NCBI RefSeq assembly: GCF_000173775.1
Contig: NZ_ACCD01000018.1
Coordinates: 20,136-84,135 of the forward strand
Reading direction: 5' to 3'
Length of the DNA stretch: 64,000 nucleotides
Source of the DNA: Yersinia rohdei ATCC 43380
GTDB lineage: Bacteria > Pseudomonadota > Gammaproteobacteria > Enterobacterales > Enterobacteriaceae
Shown here: positions 33,730 to 44,709 of the stretch, piece after piece
How positions within the stretch are numbered: the first letter of the stretch is position 1
Layout: the number at the start of each line of letters is the position of its first letter
The notes under the pieces: generated by a model
The model's input: the letters and a program-made list of their open reading frames with translations, nothing else
Told to the model about the DNA's origin: nothing
Database searches by the model: none
Made by a program: the position numbers and the translations under genes

Positions 33730-35022
33730 ATGGGCTTTTCTCAAGCAGTCAGTGGTTTGAACGCAGCATCCAGTAACCTGGATGTGATCGGTAACAATAT
33801 CGCCAACTCGGCGACCTCAGGTTTTAAATCCAGCTCAGTTTCTTTTGCCGATATGTTTGCTGGCTCACAAGCCGGTATGGGCGTTCAAGTTGCCGGGATT
33901 ACTCAGGACTTTAACGATGGCACGGCGACCACCACTAACCGTCGCCTGGACATTGCTATCAGCCAAAGCGGTTTTTTCCGCATGCAAGACAGCACCGGCG
34001 GTATCTATTATGCGCGTAACGGTCAGTTCAAGCTGGATGAAAACCGCAATATCATCAATATGCAAGGCCTGAGCTTGACCGGCTATCCGGCCACCGGGAC
34101 ACCACCGACAGTAAAGCAAGGTGCTAATCCAATTGCACTGTCTATTCCGCAGGATATTATCTCAGCTAAAGCTACCGACTCAGGTAAAATGGTGGTGAAC
34201 CTGACGTCAACTCATAAGGTCATTCCGGCAACACCTGCTTTTGATCCTGAAAAACCAGACACTTACAGCTTTGTAAATAACTTGACCACCTACGATAGCT
34301 TGGGCAACAGCCACGTTATCAATGTGTTCTATGTGAAAACTGCTGAAGATGCCGTTAACGGTAACAGCTGGCAGGTCTATACCAAAGACAGCAGCGCCAC
34401 TCTGGCTGATAAAACCAAACCCTTTGATCCTACCGACCCCGCTGCTGCCTCGCTGCGCGGCACTATGGTTTTTGATACCAATGGCGCATTGAAAAGTGTG
34501 GCAAATGGCACCAATCCAGCCAGCACTACAGACTTAACTATGGCGATTCCGATGGGCGTGGTTAACGGCTCACCGGCGCAATCTTTCAAACTGGATGTTA
34601 CCGGTAGCAAGCAACAAAACACCGGCACTGACAGTGTAGTAGCGCAGAGTCAGACGGGTTACGCCGCAGGTGAATTCACCGGCTTCCAGATAGGCACTGA
34701 TGGTGCTTTAGTCGGCACTTATTCGAACCAACAGACCCAATTGCTCGGTCAAATCGTGATGGTTAACTTTGCTAACCCTGAAGGACTTTCCTCTGCGGGC
34801 GACAACGTGTGGAAAGAAACTCAGACCTCGGGTAGCCCAATTCTCGGTATCGCCGGCAGTGGTGGTTTCGGTACTTTGACCAGTGGCGCATTGGAATCTT
34901 CCAACGTCGACTTGAGTGCAGAATTGGTGAACATGATTGTGGCGCAGCGTAACTATCAGTCCAATGCGCAGACCATTAAAACTCAGGATCAGATCTTACA
35001 AACCCTGGTTAACCTGCGTTAA
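33730..35022 (+). CDS. flgE: flagellar hook protein FlgE
   Basis: A 430-aa hook subunit, a little longer than the E. coli protein (402 aa). It has the N-terminal motif (SGLNAASSNLDVIGNNIANSATSGFKSS) in its first 40 residues, variable central domains and the C-terminus VDLSAELVNMIVAQRNYQSNAQTIKTQDQILQ (given here as motifs VNMIVAQRNYQ and QDQILQ). GGAGAAG precedes the ATG. A 145-nt gap before it holds no gene. Confidence 0.95.
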   Translation: MGFSQAVSGLNAASSNLDVIGNNIANSATSGFKSSSVSFADMFAGSQAGMGVQVAGITQDFNDGTATTTNRRLDIAISQSGFFRMQDSTGGIYYARNGQFKLDENRNIINMQGLSLTGYPATGTPPTVKQGANPIALSIPQDIISAKATDSGKMVVNLTSTHKVIPATPAFDPEKPDTYSFVNNLTTYDSLGNSHVINVFYVKTAEDAVNGNSWQVYTKDSSATLADKTKPFDPTDPAAASLRGTMVFDTNGALKSVANGTNPASTTDLTMAIPMGVVNGSPAQSFKLDVTGSKQQNTGTDSVVAQSQTGYAAGEFTGFQIGTDGALVGTYSNQQTQLLGQIVMVNFANPEGLSSAGDNVWKETQTSGSPILGIAGSGGFGTLTSGALESSNVDLSAELVNMIVAQRNYQSNAQTIKTQDQILQTLVNLR

Positions 35023-35043
35023 TTGAACTGACGGAATACGCTC

Positions 35044-35799
35044 ATGGATCACGCAATATATACCGCAATGGGAGCTGCCCGGCAGTCATTAGAACTGCAA
35101 GCGGTGACCGCGAATAACTTGGCTAACGCCTCTACGCCGGGCTTTCGAGCTCAATTGGCGGCGATGCGCGCTGTGCCTATTGATGGGCCAAGTATGCCGA
35201 CGCGCACCATGGTAACGGCATCAACGCCTGGCGTAGATATCAGCCAAGGGACGATGAATTACAGTGGCCGCCCGTTGGATGTTGCTTTGCAGCAAGATGG
35301 GTATCTGGCGGTGCAACTGCCTGATGGCACTGAAGCCTATACCCGTAACGGTAATATCCAAGTTGCAGCTAACGGGATAATGACCGTGCAAGGTTATCCG
35401 CTCATGGGTGATAACGGCCCAATTGAAGTGCCGCCGCAAGCGGCCGTCACTATTGCCGCGGATGGCACTATCTCGGCACTGAATGCCGGTGACTCACCCA
35501 ATACTATTGCTCAGCTCGGCCAAATAAAACGGGTCAAAGCAACGGCTGGTGAAGTGATGCACGGCGATGATGGGTTGTTCCACCTGACTGCGGCAACCCA
35601 GCAGGCGCGTGGCGCTCAGTTGGCCAACGACCCACTGGTTAAGATAATGCCGGGCGTGTTGGAAGGCAGTAACGTGAAAGCGGTAGAGGCGATGAGCGAC
35701 ATGATTGCCAATGCTCGCAGCTTCGAAATGCAGATGAAAGTTATCCACAGTGTGGATGAAAATGAACAGCGCGCTAATCAGCTGTTAGCCATGAGCTAA
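35044..35799 (+). CDS. flgF: flagellar proximal rod protein FlgF
   Basis: A 251-aa rod subunit with the N-terminal flagellar motif ([15 protein letters not shown]) and C-terminal [19 protein letters not shown]. Same family as FlgE and FlgG. CGGAA precedes the ATG, 21 nt after flgE. Confidence 0.94.
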   Translation: MDHAIYTAMGAARQSLELQAVTANNLANASTPGFRAQLAAMRAVPIDGPSMPTRTMVTASTPGVDISQGTMNYSGRPLDVALQQDGYLAVQLPDGTEAYTRNGNIQVAANGIMTVQGYPLMGDNGPIEVPPQAAVTIAADGTISALNAGDSPNTIAQLGQIKRVKATAGEVMHGDDGLFHLTAATQQARGAQLANDPLVKIMPGVLEGSNVKAVEAMSDMIANARSFEMQMKVIHSVDENEQRANQLLAMS

Positions 35800-35825
35800 G
35801 CGCCCAGGCGCAGAGGAATAAACTG

Positions 35826-36608
35826 ATGATCCGATCACTATGGATTGCCAAAACAGGTTTAGATGCACAACAGACCAATATGGATGTTATCGCCAACAAC
35901 CTGGCGAACGTCAGCACCAATGGCTTTAAACGCCAGCGGGCGGTTTTTGAAGATTTGTTGTACCAAACTATGCGCCAGCCAGGAGCGCAATCTTCCGAAC
36001 AAACCACCTTGCCATCCGGTTTGCAGATTGGTACCGGTGTTCGCCCGGTAGCCACTGAGCGTTTGCACAGCCAGGGCAATTTATCCAAAACCGATAACAG
36101 CAAAGATATCGCGATTAAAGGTGAAGGGTTCTTTCAGGTGCAAATGCCGGATGGCACTAATGCTTATACCCGCGATGGTTCTTTCCAAGTTGACCAAAAT
36201 GGTCAACTGGTCACCTCCGGCGGTTTTCAGGTGCAACCAGCAATTACCATTCCGGCTAATGCCTTAAGTATGACTGTCGGGCGTGACGGGATAGTCAGTG
36301 TCACCTTGCAAGGGCAAACAGCCACGCAGCAAGTCGGGCAACTGACACTGACCACGTTCATCAATAACAGTGGCTTAGAAAGTATGGGTGAAAACCTGTA
36401 TCAGGAAACTGCCAGCTCCGGTGCACCGAATGAAACCACCCCAGGTCTGAATGGCGGGGGATTGTTGTATCAGGGTTATGTGGAGACGTCTAACGTCAAT
36501 GTGGCGGAAGAATTGGTCAATATGATCCAGACGCAACGGGCCTATGAAATCAACAGTAAAGCGGTTTCAACGTCAGATCAGATGTTGCAAAAACTGACAC
36601 AGCTGTAA
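35826..36608 (+). CDS. flgG: flagellar distal rod protein FlgG
   Basis: A 260-aa distal rod subunit, equal in length to E. coli FlgG. It shows [22 protein letters not shown] near the N-terminus, including the FlgG-specific segment [13 protein letters not shown], and C-terminal [26 protein letters not shown] precedes the ATG. Confidence 0.95.
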   Translation: MIRSLWIAKTGLDAQQTNMDVIANNLANVSTNGFKRQRAVFEDLLYQTMRQPGAQSSEQTTLPSGLQIGTGVRPVATERLHSQGNLSKTDNSKDIAIKGEGFFQVQMPDGTNAYTRDGSFQVDQNGQLVTSGGFQVQPAITIPANALSMTVGRDGIVSVTLQGQTATQQVGQLTLTTFINNSGLESMGENLYQETASSGAPNETTPGLNGGGLLYQGYVETSNVNVAEELVNMIQTQRAYEINSKAVSTSDQMLQKLTQL

Positions 36609-36712
36609 ATTCGCTTTCGGGGGGCGCTAGCGCTCCCTGATAGCCACAGAATAATAAGTATTCGGGGCTGACCTTGCCAGCCTCTAACCGGTTACAGGAC
36701 AGATAATCAGAG

Positions 36713-37429
36713 ATGGATACATCGCCGCTGCGAAAAATAGGTGAGTTGAGATGGGTGGGTGCGCCGTTGGTGGCGATGCTACTGCTCAATGGCTGCGCGT
36801 ACATTCCGCATAAATCACTGGTGGATGGCAAAACATCAGCCCAGCCAGCCCCGGCCAGTGCGCCACTGCCTAATGGCTCTATTTTTCAGGCTGCCCAGCC
36901 GATGAATTATGGTTATCAGCCGCTGTTTGAAGATCGCCGTCCACGTAATGTGGGTGACACCCTGACAATTACCTTGCAGGAAAATGTCAGTGCCAGCAAA
37001 AGTTCCTCAGCCAATGCCAGCCGTAATGGGGCTAGCAAATTTGGCGTCGCAACCTCGCCGCGTTACTTAGATGGGTTGTTGGGTAATGCACGCGCGGATA
37101 TGGATATTTCCGGCGACAGCACCTTTGGTGGCAAAGGTGGTGCTAATGCGAATAACACCTTCAGCGGCACTATCACGGTCACGGTAGATCAGGTGCTGGC
37201 GAACGGTAATTTACATGTGGTTGGTGAAAAGCAAATAGCCATTAATCAGGGAACTGAATTTATTCGCTTCTCTGGGGTAGTTAACCCACGCACCATCAGC
37301 GGCAGCAATTCTGTTATCTCAACACAGGTGGCAGATGCACGTATCGAGTATGTGGGTAATGGTTATATCAATGAAGCGCAAACCATGGGCTGGTTGCAGC
37401 GGTTCTTCCTTAATGTTTCGCCGTACTAA
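36713..37429 (+). CDS. flgH: flagellar L-ring lipoprotein FlgH
   Basis: A 238-aa outer-membrane ring lipoprotein. The signal peptide ends in the lipobox LLNGC, cysteine about residue 28. The mature part has [22 protein letters not shown] and [17 protein letters not shown] as in E. coli. The 104-nt gap from flgG holds a small GC-rich palindrome (about 36619-36636). Confidence 0.94.
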   Translation: MDTSPLRKIGELRWVGAPLVAMLLLNGCAYIPHKSLVDGKTSAQPAPASAPLPNGSIFQAAQPMNYGYQPLFEDRRPRNVGDTLTITLQENVSASKSSSANASRNGASKFGVATSPRYLDGLLGNARADMDISGDSTFGGKGGANANNTFSGTITVTVDQVLANGNLHVVGEKQIAINQGTEFIRFSGVVNPRTISGSNSVISTQVADARIEYVGNGYINEAQTMGWLQRFFLNVSPY

Positions 37430-37440
37430 GAGGCCCTGTG

Positions 37441-38562
37441 ATGCGTAAACCCTCAGTTATCACCCTGTTTTTTATCCCGCTGATTGCGGTCATCTCGCTG
37501 CTGCCATTATCTGCGTCGGCTGAGCGTATCCGCGATTTGGTGACGGTTCAGGGCGTGCGTGATAACGCGTTGATCGGCTATGGCCTGGTGGTTGGCTTAG
37601 ATGGCTCCGGTGACCAAACCATGCAGACGCCGTTTACCACGCAAAGTCTGAGCAACATGTTGTCACAGCTGGGTATTACTGTGCCAGCGGGTACCAATAT
37701 GCAGTTGAAAAACGTGGCTGCGGTGATGGTCACGGCTAAATTGCCGGCATTTTCTCGCACCGGACAAACCATTGATGTGGTGGTTTCCTCAATGGGTAAT
37801 GCGAAAAGTATCCGTGGTGGCACCTTGCTGATGACCCCACTAAAAGGGGTTGATAATCAGGTTTATGCTCTGGCACAGGGTAACGTTTTAGTCGGCGGGG
37901 CCGGGGCTTCTTCCGGTGGCAGCAGTGTGCAAGTCAACCAGTTGACCGGTGGGCGCATAAGTAATGGCGCGACTATCGAACGCGAGCTGCCGACCACCTT
38001 TGGCACTGACGGTGTGATTAATTTGCAATTAAATACTGACGATTTCACCACCGCACAGCAAGTCAGTGATGCCATTAACCGCCAACGCGGTTTGGGTTCC
38101 GCCACCGCCATTGACGCTCGTACCATTCAGGTTTTGGTGCCGCGCGGCAGCAGTTCACAGGTGCGTTTCTTGGCTGATATTCAAAATATCCCCGTCAATG
38201 TTGATGCGGGTGATGCCAAAGTTATCATCAACTCCCGTACGGGTTCTGTGGTCATGAACCGCAATGTCATGCTGGACTCTTGTGCTGTAGCACAAGGGAA
38301 TCTGTCCGTGGTGGTCGACAAACAAAACACGGTCAGTCAGCCGGATACACCTTTTGGTGGGGGGCAAACTGTGGTCACGCCTAATACCCAGATTTCGGTA
38401 CAACAGCAGGGCGGCGCGTTGCAGCGGGTTAATGCCAGCCCGAATCTGAACAATGTCGTGCGGGCCTTGAACTCACTGGGGGCAACACCGATAGATTTGA
38501 TGTCCATCTTGCAGGCGATGCAAAGTGCTGGTTGCTTACGGGCTAAATTGGAAATTATCTGA
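37441..38562 (+). CDS. flgI: flagellar P-ring protein FlgI
   Basis: A 373-aa periplasmic ring protein with a signal peptide ending SASAE, then [27 protein letters not shown] (family start; motifs [11 protein letters not shown] and [10 protein letters not shown]). ATG 37441 has GAGG 7 nt upstream; an in-frame GTG at 37438 is too close to it. It overlaps flgJ (TGATG). Confidence 0.94.
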   Translation: MRKPSVITLFFIPLIAVISLLPLSASAERIRDLVTVQGVRDNALIGYGLVVGLDGSGDQTMQTPFTTQSLSNMLSQLGITVPAGTNMQLKNVAAVMVTAKLPAFSRTGQTIDVVVSSMGNAKSIRGGTLLMTPLKGVDNQVYALAQGNVLVGGAGASSGGSSVQVNQLTGGRISNGATIERELPTTFGTDGVINLQLNTDDFTTAQQVSDAINRQRGLGSATAIDARTIQVLVPRGSSSQVRFLADIQNIPVNVDAGDAKVIINSRTGSVVMNRNVMLDSCAVAQGNLSVVVDKQNTVSQPDTPFGGGQTVVTPNTQISVQQQGGALQRVNASPNLNNVVRALNSLGATPIDLMSILQAMQSAGCLRAKLEII

Positions 38563-39524
38563 TGAGTGATTTGATGGCAATGTCCGGTGCGGCCAATGAC
38601 ATGTTTGGGGCAGCTTATGACGCCCAATCATTGAATGCGCTGAAACGTGATGCGGCAAAAGATCCGCAGGGTAACCTCAAGCAGGTTGCTCAACAGGTAG
38701 AAGGCATGTTTGTGCAGATGATGCTCAAAAGCATGCGTTCTGCTTTGCCGCAAGATGGTGTCATGAACAGTGACCAAACCCGGCTTTATACCTCGATGTA
38801 CGACCAGCAAATTGCGCAGCAAATGTCGGTCAAAGGACTCGGCCTGGCTGACATGATGGTGGAGCAGCTGTCGGGCACGACCTCGCCAAGTGAAACTGCC
38901 GGTACGACACCGATGATGCTGGACAACGAAGTCTTGCAAACCTTACCGGCACAGGCCTTGGCACAGATGGTGCGTCGGGCTATGCCGACGCCACCGGCCA
39001 ACAGTTCGGCCTCATTAGCGCAAGGCTCAAGTAATTTTGTGGCGCGGATGTCTATTCCGGCACAAATCGCCAGTGAGCAAAGTGGTATTCCTCATCAGCT
39101 TATTATGGCACAGGCTGCGCTGGAGTCCGGTTGGGGCCAGCGGGAGATCCCAACCGCTGAAGGTAAAACCAGCTATAACGTATTTGGTATCAAAGCGGGC
39201 AGTAACTGGGATGGCCCGGTCAGTGAAATTACCACCACCGAATATGAGCAAGGTGTGGCGAAGAAAACCACGGCTCGCTTCCGGGTATACGGGTCTTATG
39301 TCGAGGCCGTCAGTGATTATGTCAAATTACTGACCCAAAACCCGCGTTATGCCAATGTCGCTGCTGCGCAAAGTCCGGAGCAAGGGGCGCATGCGCTGCA
39401 AAAAGCCGGTTACGCCACGGATCCGCAATATGCTCAAAAATTGGTCAGTGTTATTCAGCAGATGAAGAATGCCGGTGATCAGGCGGTCAAAGCTTACAGC
39501 AGTGACTTAACCCAGTTATTCTGA
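38562..39524 (+). CDS. flgJ: rod-cap and peptidoglycan hydrolase FlgJ
   Basis: A 320-aa two-domain protein. The N-terminal part (about 1-100, VEGMFVQMMLKSMRSALP) caps the growing rod; the C-terminal part (about 155-315) is a glucosaminidase-type hydrolase with the catalytic glutamate in QAALESGWGQREI and the SYNVFGIKAGSNW segment. It opens the cell wall for the rod. Coupled to flgI. Confidence 0.94.
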   Translation: MSDLMAMSGAANDMFGAAYDAQSLNALKRDAAKDPQGNLKQVAQQVEGMFVQMMLKSMRSALPQDGVMNSDQTRLYTSMYDQQIAQQMSVKGLGLADMMVEQLSGTTSPSETAGTTPMMLDNEVLQTLPAQALAQMVRRAMPTPPANSSASLAQGSSNFVARMSIPAQIASEQSGIPHQLIMAQAALESGWGQREIPTAEGKTSYNVFGIKAGSNWDGPVSEITTTEYEQGVAKKTTARFRVYGSYVEAVSDYVKLLTQNPRYANVAAAQSPEQGAHALQKAGYATDPQYAQKLVSVIQQMKNAGDQAVKAYSSDLTQLF

Positions 39525-39676
39525 TAACCGGTTATTTTACTGACTATTTTGGGTTGACACAGTGCTTAAAATCCTCAGCTACGCGCGGGTTTTTATGCGC
39601 TGTGTGCACCTAAGCTAGTTGCAACAAATCCGCTATTTTGATGATGAATAAAACCTTCTTACCTCCATATATTTGC

Positions 39677-39703
39677 TCAAGTTTTCCAAAGTCGGGCCGA
39701 TAA
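39677..39703 (+). promoter_or_regulatory. sigma-28 promoter of flgKL
   Basis: TCAAGTTT-N11-GCCGATAA, 15 of 16 consensus bases, in the 281-nt flgJ-flgK gap. It gives flgKL late expression besides read-through from flgB. Confidence 0.9.
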
Positions 39704-39805
39704 ATATTACAGGCTGTGCGGGGGCTTAGGTTTCCTCAGGCAGTATCCCAATATTAATAAACGCAGGTTTCTAATAATTATCACCTGTTGTAAAAGGATT
39801 TCTTT

Positions 39806-41470
39806 ATGTCCAATAGCTTAATGAATACTGCAATGAGTGGTCTGAGCGCGGCACAATATGGCCTGAGCACCGTCAGTAACAATATTAGCAATTACCAAGT
39901 AGCGGGATATAACCGCCAAAATGCTATTTTTACCCAAAATGGTGGGACGCTAAGCTCGGCGGGTTTTATTGGAAATGGTGTGACAGTGACCGGTATTAAT
40001 CGTGAATATAATTCCTTTATTACCAACCAGTTGCGTACTGCGCAAACACAAAGCAGCGGGTTAACTACCTATTATCAACAAGTTTCACAAATTGATAATT
40101 TGCTGGCGAACAGCTCCAATAACCTCTCAACCACGATGCAGGCTTTTTTCAGCAATCTGCAAAATCTGGTGAGCAATGCGGACGATGATGCTGCACGCAA
40201 GACGGTATTAGGCAAGGCTGAAGGCTTGGTTAACCAGTTCCAGAATGCCGATCAATATCTGCGTGATATGGATACTGGCGTAAACCAGAAAATAACCGAA
40301 AGTGTTGCCAAGATTAATAATTATGCTGAACAAATTGCTGGGTTAAATGACCAAATTACTCGCCTGCGGGGCAGTAGTGGCAGCGAACCTAATGCCTTGC
40401 TCGACCAACGCGACCAATTAGTGACTGAACTGAACCAAATTGTGGGTGTGACGATGTCCCAACAAGATGGCGATGCTTACAATGTGTCTTTTGCTAACGG
40501 CTTGCCATTAGTCCAAGGGGCTAGCTCTTATAAAGTGGAAGCCATCCCATCCAGCAGTGATGCTACCCGACTGGCTGTTGGCTACAAATATGGCAGCGGT
40601 ACGGTATTGGAAGTGGATGAAAGCCGTCTCACGACCGGCAGTCTTGGCGGTACGCTGAAATTTCGCAGTGAAGCATTGGACAATGCCCGCAATCAATTAG
40701 GCCAATTAGCCTTGGTGATGGCCGATAGTTTCAATACTCAACATAAAGCTGGGTTTGATGCTAATGGTGAGGACGGCACTAATTTTTTCAATTTTGCTGA
40801 TCCTGTTGTAGTGAAAAATACGAAAAATGAGGGCGATGCAGTGCTGACTGTCGCCTATACCAACACCTCAAAAGTTCAGGCCAGCGATTACAGTGTTGAA
40901 TTTGATGGAACTGATTGGCAGGTTACCCGCTTGTCTGATAAGGCCAAAGTTTCTGCGGATGTCGTGAAAGATACTAGCGGAAACGTCACCGGTTTAAACT
41001 TCGACGGGGTTGCAGTTAGCATTAATAACGGCACAACCGGCGCACAAATCAAAGACAAATTCACGGTAAAAACAGTTTCAAATGTGGCCGCTAATCTTGA
41101 GGTTGCCATTAGTGATTCCAGCAAAATTGCCGCTGCCGGTAAGAAAGATGGCGGTGAGAGTGACAACGTCAACGCGCAGGCTTTATTGGATCTGCAAACC
41201 AAAAAACTGGTTGGGGGCAAGGCGACATTCTCTGGCGCTTATGCCGGGCTGGTCAGCACAGTCGGTAACCAAACCAGCACCGCAAAAGTTAACAGCACCG
41301 CGAAAGCCAGTATTGTCACGCAGCTGACCGCCGAGCAGCAGTCGGTTTCCGGGGTTAACCTGGATGAAGAGTATGGTGACCTACAGCGTTTCCAGCAATA
41401 TTATCTGGCGAATGCGCAAGTGATTCAAACCGCCTCAACACTGTTTAATGCGCTGTTGGATCTGCGCTAA
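39806..41470 (+). CDS. flgK: hook-filament junction protein FlgK (HAP1)
   Basis: A 554-aa first junction protein. The N-terminus (AMSGLSAAQYGLSTVSNNISNYQVAGYNRQ) and C-terminus (VNLDEEYGDLQRFQQYYLANAQVIQTA) carry the flagellar D0 motifs. AAAGGA precedes the ATG. Exported with the chaperone FlgN. Confidence 0.94.
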   Translation: MSNSLMNTAMSGLSAAQYGLSTVSNNISNYQVAGYNRQNAIFTQNGGTLSSAGFIGNGVTVTGINREYNSFITNQLRTAQTQSSGLTTYYQQVSQIDNLLANSSNNLSTTMQAFFSNLQNLVSNADDDAARKTVLGKAEGLVNQFQNADQYLRDMDTGVNQKITESVAKINNYAEQIAGLNDQITRLRGSSGSEPNALLDQRDQLVTELNQIVGVTMSQQDGDAYNVSFANGLPLVQGASSYKVEAIPSSSDATRLAVGYKYGSGTVLEVDESRLTTGSLGGTLKFRSEALDNARNQLGQLALVMADSFNTQHKAGFDANGEDGTNFFNFADPVVVKNTKNEGDAVLTVAYTNTSKVQASDYSVEFDGTDWQVTRLSDKAKVSADVVKDTSGNVTGLNFDGVAVSINNGTTGAQIKDKFTVKTVSNVAANLEVAISDSSKIAAAGKKDGGESDNVNAQALLDLQTKKLVGGKATFSGAYAGLVSTVGNQTSTAKVNSTAKASIVTQLTAEQQSVSGVNLDEEYGDLQRFQQYYLANAQVIQTASTLFNALLDLR

Positions 41471-41568
41471 GTTTTTTATTAGCGGCCGGACTCAGTGCCG
41501 CTCATTATCTTATTTTAGGTGAAGCCCTGTATTTACGGGCTGCACTGTTGCTAAAAGGAACTGACATT

Positions 41569-42549
41569 GTGCGCTTAAGTACTAGCATGATTTATCAGCA
41601 AACTATGCAGGGCATCACTAATGCTCAATCACTTTGGATGCAGTCGGGCCAGCAAATTGCCACCGGTAAACGTGTGGTGAACCCTTCTGATGATCCTATG
41701 GCGGCCTCGCAAGCAGTTATGGTGTCACAGTCTGAAGCTGAAAATAGCCAATATACTTTGGCTCGCAGTTATGCCCGCCAAAGTTCCTCATTAGAAACCA
41801 CGGTGCTCTCTCAGGCGACAACCACCATTCAGTCTATTCAAAGCCTGATTATTGGTGCTGCCAAAGATTCACTGAGTGATGATGACCGGGCCTCAATGGC
41901 CACTCAGTTGCAGGGTCTTAAAGACCAATTGCTTAATCAGGCCAACTCGACTGACGGTAATGGCCGCTATATGTTTGGCGGTTTTAAAAGTGGCACGGCA
42001 CCTTTTGCCGTCAGTGCTACTGGCGCAGTGACCTATGTGGGCGGAGACGTTGCTATTACTCAGAAGGTTGACACCAACCGGTCGATGACTGTTGGGCATA
42101 CTGGCGATGACATATTTATGAAGTTAACCAGCAATGCGAAACCAGAGCCTAATGATGCTAATGGTAATGCGGTAGCCTCAGAGTCCAATATTTTTAATAC
42201 CATTGATACGGTATTAAAATCGCTAAGTACCCCATTGCAAGGGGCGACAGAAACGGTGAAGCAACAAGCCTCGGATGATTTGAATAAAGGGATCCGTGGT
42301 ATGGCGAACTCACTTAATAATGTGTTGTCCGTGCAAGCCGAAATCGGGACTCAGTTGGAAGAACTAGTCAGTTTAGATAGCTTGGGCGCGGACCGCACCT
42401 TGATCAATAAGGATCGACTAAGCGATTTAGTGGACGTGGATTGGAACTCTGCTATCTCTTCATATGTTATGCAGCAGGCGGCATTACAGGCCTCTTATAC
42501 AACATTTACCAATATGCAGGGTTTGTCTCTGTTCCAGTTGAATAAGTAA
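41569..42549 (+). CDS. flgL: hook-filament junction protein FlgL (HAP3)
   Basis: A 326-aa second junction protein. GTG 41569, 8 nt after AAAAGGAA, gives the E. coli-like start MRLSTSMIYQQTMQGITNAQ; the open frame from 41548 reads through the ribosome-binding site. It has TGKRVVNPSDDP and ends DVDWNSAISSYVMQQAALQAS, GLSLFQL as in the family. Confidence 0.93.
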   Translation: MRLSTSMIYQQTMQGITNAQSLWMQSGQQIATGKRVVNPSDDPMAASQAVMVSQSEAENSQYTLARSYARQSSSLETTVLSQATTTIQSIQSLIIGAAKDSLSDDDRASMATQLQGLKDQLLNQANSTDGNGRYMFGGFKSGTAPFAVSATGAVTYVGGDVAITQKVDTNRSMTVGHTGDDIFMKLTSNAKPEPNDANGNAVASESNIFNTIDTVLKSLSTPLQGATETVKQQASDDLNKGIRGMANSLNNVLSVQAEIGTQLEELVSLDSLGADRTLINKDRLSDLVDVDWNSAISSYVMQQAALQASYTTFTNMQGLSLFQLNK

Positions 42550-42571
42550 CCTGTTTTTTGCCGGTCGGTGG

Positions 42572-42587
42572 GCCTCAAGAATGAGGC
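42572..42587. terminator. hairpin between convergent flgL and fliR
   Basis: GCCTCA/TGAGGC with a 4-nt loop in the 118-nt gap. No clear T run on either strand; a weak terminator at best. Confidence 0.4.
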
Positions 42588-42667
42588 TCATTAACTTAAT
42601 ATAATTCAGTTAATTACATAAATACTCGCGGCAAGCGGATCATATCGGTTTTTCACCCGACTCCTAT

Positions 42668-43450
42668 CTAGCCCACTAATTGGCCTAACACTCCTGCCAG
42701 TTTATCAAAAAACTCGCCAAACAGGTGCTCGGTAAAGGGTGCCAATAGCGGCATAATTAATCCAATAGAAATAATACCGACCGTCAAGGTCAGCGGGAAA
42801 CCGATGACGAACACCGAAAGTTGCGGTGTCATACGGTTTAGCATCCCTAGCGCCATATTTAAGGTGAGCAGCAGAGTAATCAGCGGCAAAGCCAGCATCA
42901 ATCCATTCAGAAAAATCAAGGAGCCCGCCTGTGTCAAGGCCAGGAAGCCATTGCCATTAAGGGGTTCGAACTGGATAGGTAAGGTATGGAAACTGTCAGC
43001 CAGCAGTGAAATTAACCACAAATGGCCGTCAAAGCATAAAAACAGCAGCATTGCCAATATGTTCAAAAACCGGGCGAGAACGGGCATATTTGGCCCGCCG
43101 GAGGGGTCGAAGAAGGTGGCAAATGACAACCCCATCTGTAACCCAATCACTTCACCGGCCAGGCGGATAGCCGCAAAGGCAAACTGCATAGTTAAGCCGA
43201 TGGCCACCCCAATTAATATTTGCTGAGCGGCGACCCACAGGCCAGCGGTGGAAAACAAAGGAATATTGACCGGCGGAAGAGAAGGCGCAATCAGAAATGT
43301 AATTAATACCGCTAACCCGACTTTAACTTTGCGGTTTATCTGTTTTTCACTTAAAACCGGTGCGGTGGTTATCAGTGCCAGTATGCGGATCAGTGGCCAG
43401 AAATACAGGCTGACCCACATACTGAGTTGGTTGGTGTCGAGGGGTATCAT
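42668..43450 (-). CDS. fliR: flagellar export gate protein FliR
   Basis: A 260-aa hydrophobic protein with about six membrane helices; with FliP and FliQ it forms the export channel. It matches E. coli FliR in [38 protein letters not shown] and [17 protein letters not shown]. Last gene of the leftward fliLMNOPQR unit, 62 nt after fliQ. Confidence 0.94.
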   Translation of the reverse strand: MIPLDTNQLSMWVSLYFWPLIRILALITTAPVLSEKQINRKVKVGLAVLITFLIAPSLPPVNIPLFSTAGLWVAAQQILIGVAIGLTMQFAFAAIRLAGEVIGLQMGLSFATFFDPSGGPNMPVLARFLNILAMLLFLCFDGHLWLISLLADSFHTLPIQFEPLNGNGFLALTQAGSLIFLNGLMLALPLITLLLTLNMALGMLNRMTPQLSVFVIGFPLTLTVGIISIGLIMPLLAPFTEHLFGEFFDKLAGVLGQLVG

Positions 43451-43512
43451 GCGGATAACTTATCCCATTAGAGCGATTTTATGTGCCAGTTGAATCAAAC
43501 CGATGCCGGCTA

Positions 43513-43782
43513 TTAACCAATCAATGTTGGCAAGCTGGTGAATAAAGTGCGCATATAATCCAGTATTAGGTTCAGCATCCACGGGCCGGCGATGACCATG
43601 GTGGTGAATACGGCCAGGATTTTCGGGATAAATGACAAAGTCATTTCGTTAATTTGGGTCGCTGCTTGCAGCAAACTCACAATCAAACCGCTGATAAGCG
43701 CCGCCAATAACAAAGGGGCCGCCAGTGCAAGGGCGATTTTCATGGCCTCAACGCCGAGGGCCATTACCGATTCTGGTGTCAT
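43513..43782 (-). CDS. fliQ: flagellar export gate protein FliQ
   Basis: An 89-aa protein with two membrane helices, the same length as E. coli FliQ. Conserved segments: TPESVMALGVEAMKIAL, SLLQAATQINEMTLSFIPKI. It is separated from fliP by 111 nt, which is unusually long for this operon and holds the hairpin TTCCTG/CAGGAA (43852-43866). Confidence 0.94.
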   Translation of the reverse strand: MTPESVMALGVEAMKIALALAAPLLLAALISGLIVSLLQAATQINEMTLSFIPKILAVFTTMVIAGPWMLNLILDYMRTLFTSLPTLIG

Positions 43783-43893
43783 GGATTTTTACCTTACCAT
43801 ATGAATAATATTCAAAATTTAACCAGAAACAACAACTCACGCCCGACATCATTCCTGCAACAGGAAGGCGAAAAACACACCGGCGGCCTGGCG

Positions 43894-44709
43894 TTAACTG
43901 TAAAAACTTTGTGCCAATGAACCCAGTAGCAACTGCCAGCCATCAACCAGGACAAATAACATCAATTTGAAGGGTAACGAGATACTGGCGGGCGGAACCA
44001 TCATCATCCCCAATGCCATCAGGACGCTGGCCACAACCAGGTCAATTATCAAAAACGGAATAAAGACGGTAAAACCAATTTGGAAGGCGGTTTTCAGCTC
44101 ACTGGTCACATAAGCGGGCAACAGGATGCGCATTGGCACCACTTCTGGTCCTTCCAATGGCGGTAAATTTGCCAGACGGGCATACAGTGCCAAGTCGGTT
44201 TCGCGTGTTTGGCGCAGCATAAATTCGCGCAGCGGTTGCGAACCTTTATCCATTGCCACTTCCATACTTATTTTGTCCTGACTGAAAGGCAAATAAGCAT
44301 CTTGATACACTTTATCGAAAACCGGCGACATAATAAAAAAGGTCAAAAACAGCGCCAAACCCAGCATCACCTGATTCGGTGGTGCCGACGGGGTACCCAG
44401 TGCGTTGCGCAGCAAACCGAGCACAATAATGATGCGAGTAAAACTGGTCATCATCAGTAAGGCCGCGGGCAGGAAACTCAAGGCGGTGATAAAGACTAAA
44501 GTCTGCACCGGCAGCGACCAACTTTGCCCGCCATTAGCCAACGGCTGGCTGATAATCCCGGGGAGTTGAGCCCATACTGAAGGCGAGCAGAGCAGGGCGA
44601 ATAACGCCAAAAGAGGTTTATTCATCAGCGCGCGCAGTAAACGGCTCGCCAGTGGTTGATTACCCCAGCTGCGATTAACTCGGCTGCGACATATTTCAAT
44701 GAAGGTCAT
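43894..44709 (-). CDS. fliP: flagellar export gate protein FliP
   Basis: A 271-aa inner-membrane protein forming the export channel. It has a cleavable-type signal ([19 protein letters not shown]), then [27 protein letters not shown] and [21 protein letters not shown]. From ATG 44709, which overlaps the fliO stop (ATGA), it is 26 residues longer than E. coli FliP because of a basic N-terminal extension; starting at 44625 would put the signal peptide at the N-terminus but lacks a good ribosome-binding site. Confidence 0.92.
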   Translation of the reverse strand: MTFIEICRSRVNRSWGNQPLASRLLRALMNKPLLALFALLCSPSVWAQLPGIISQPLANGGQSWSLPVQTLVFITALSFLPAALLMMTSFTRIIIVLGLLRNALGTPSAPPNQVMLGLALFLTFFIMSPVFDKVYQDAYLPFSQDKISMEVAMDKGSQPLREFMLRQTRETDLALYARLANLPPLEGPEVVPMRILLPAYVTSELKTAFQIGFTVFIPFLIIDLVVASVLMALGMMMVPPASISLPFKLMLFVLVDGWQLLLGSLAQSFYS

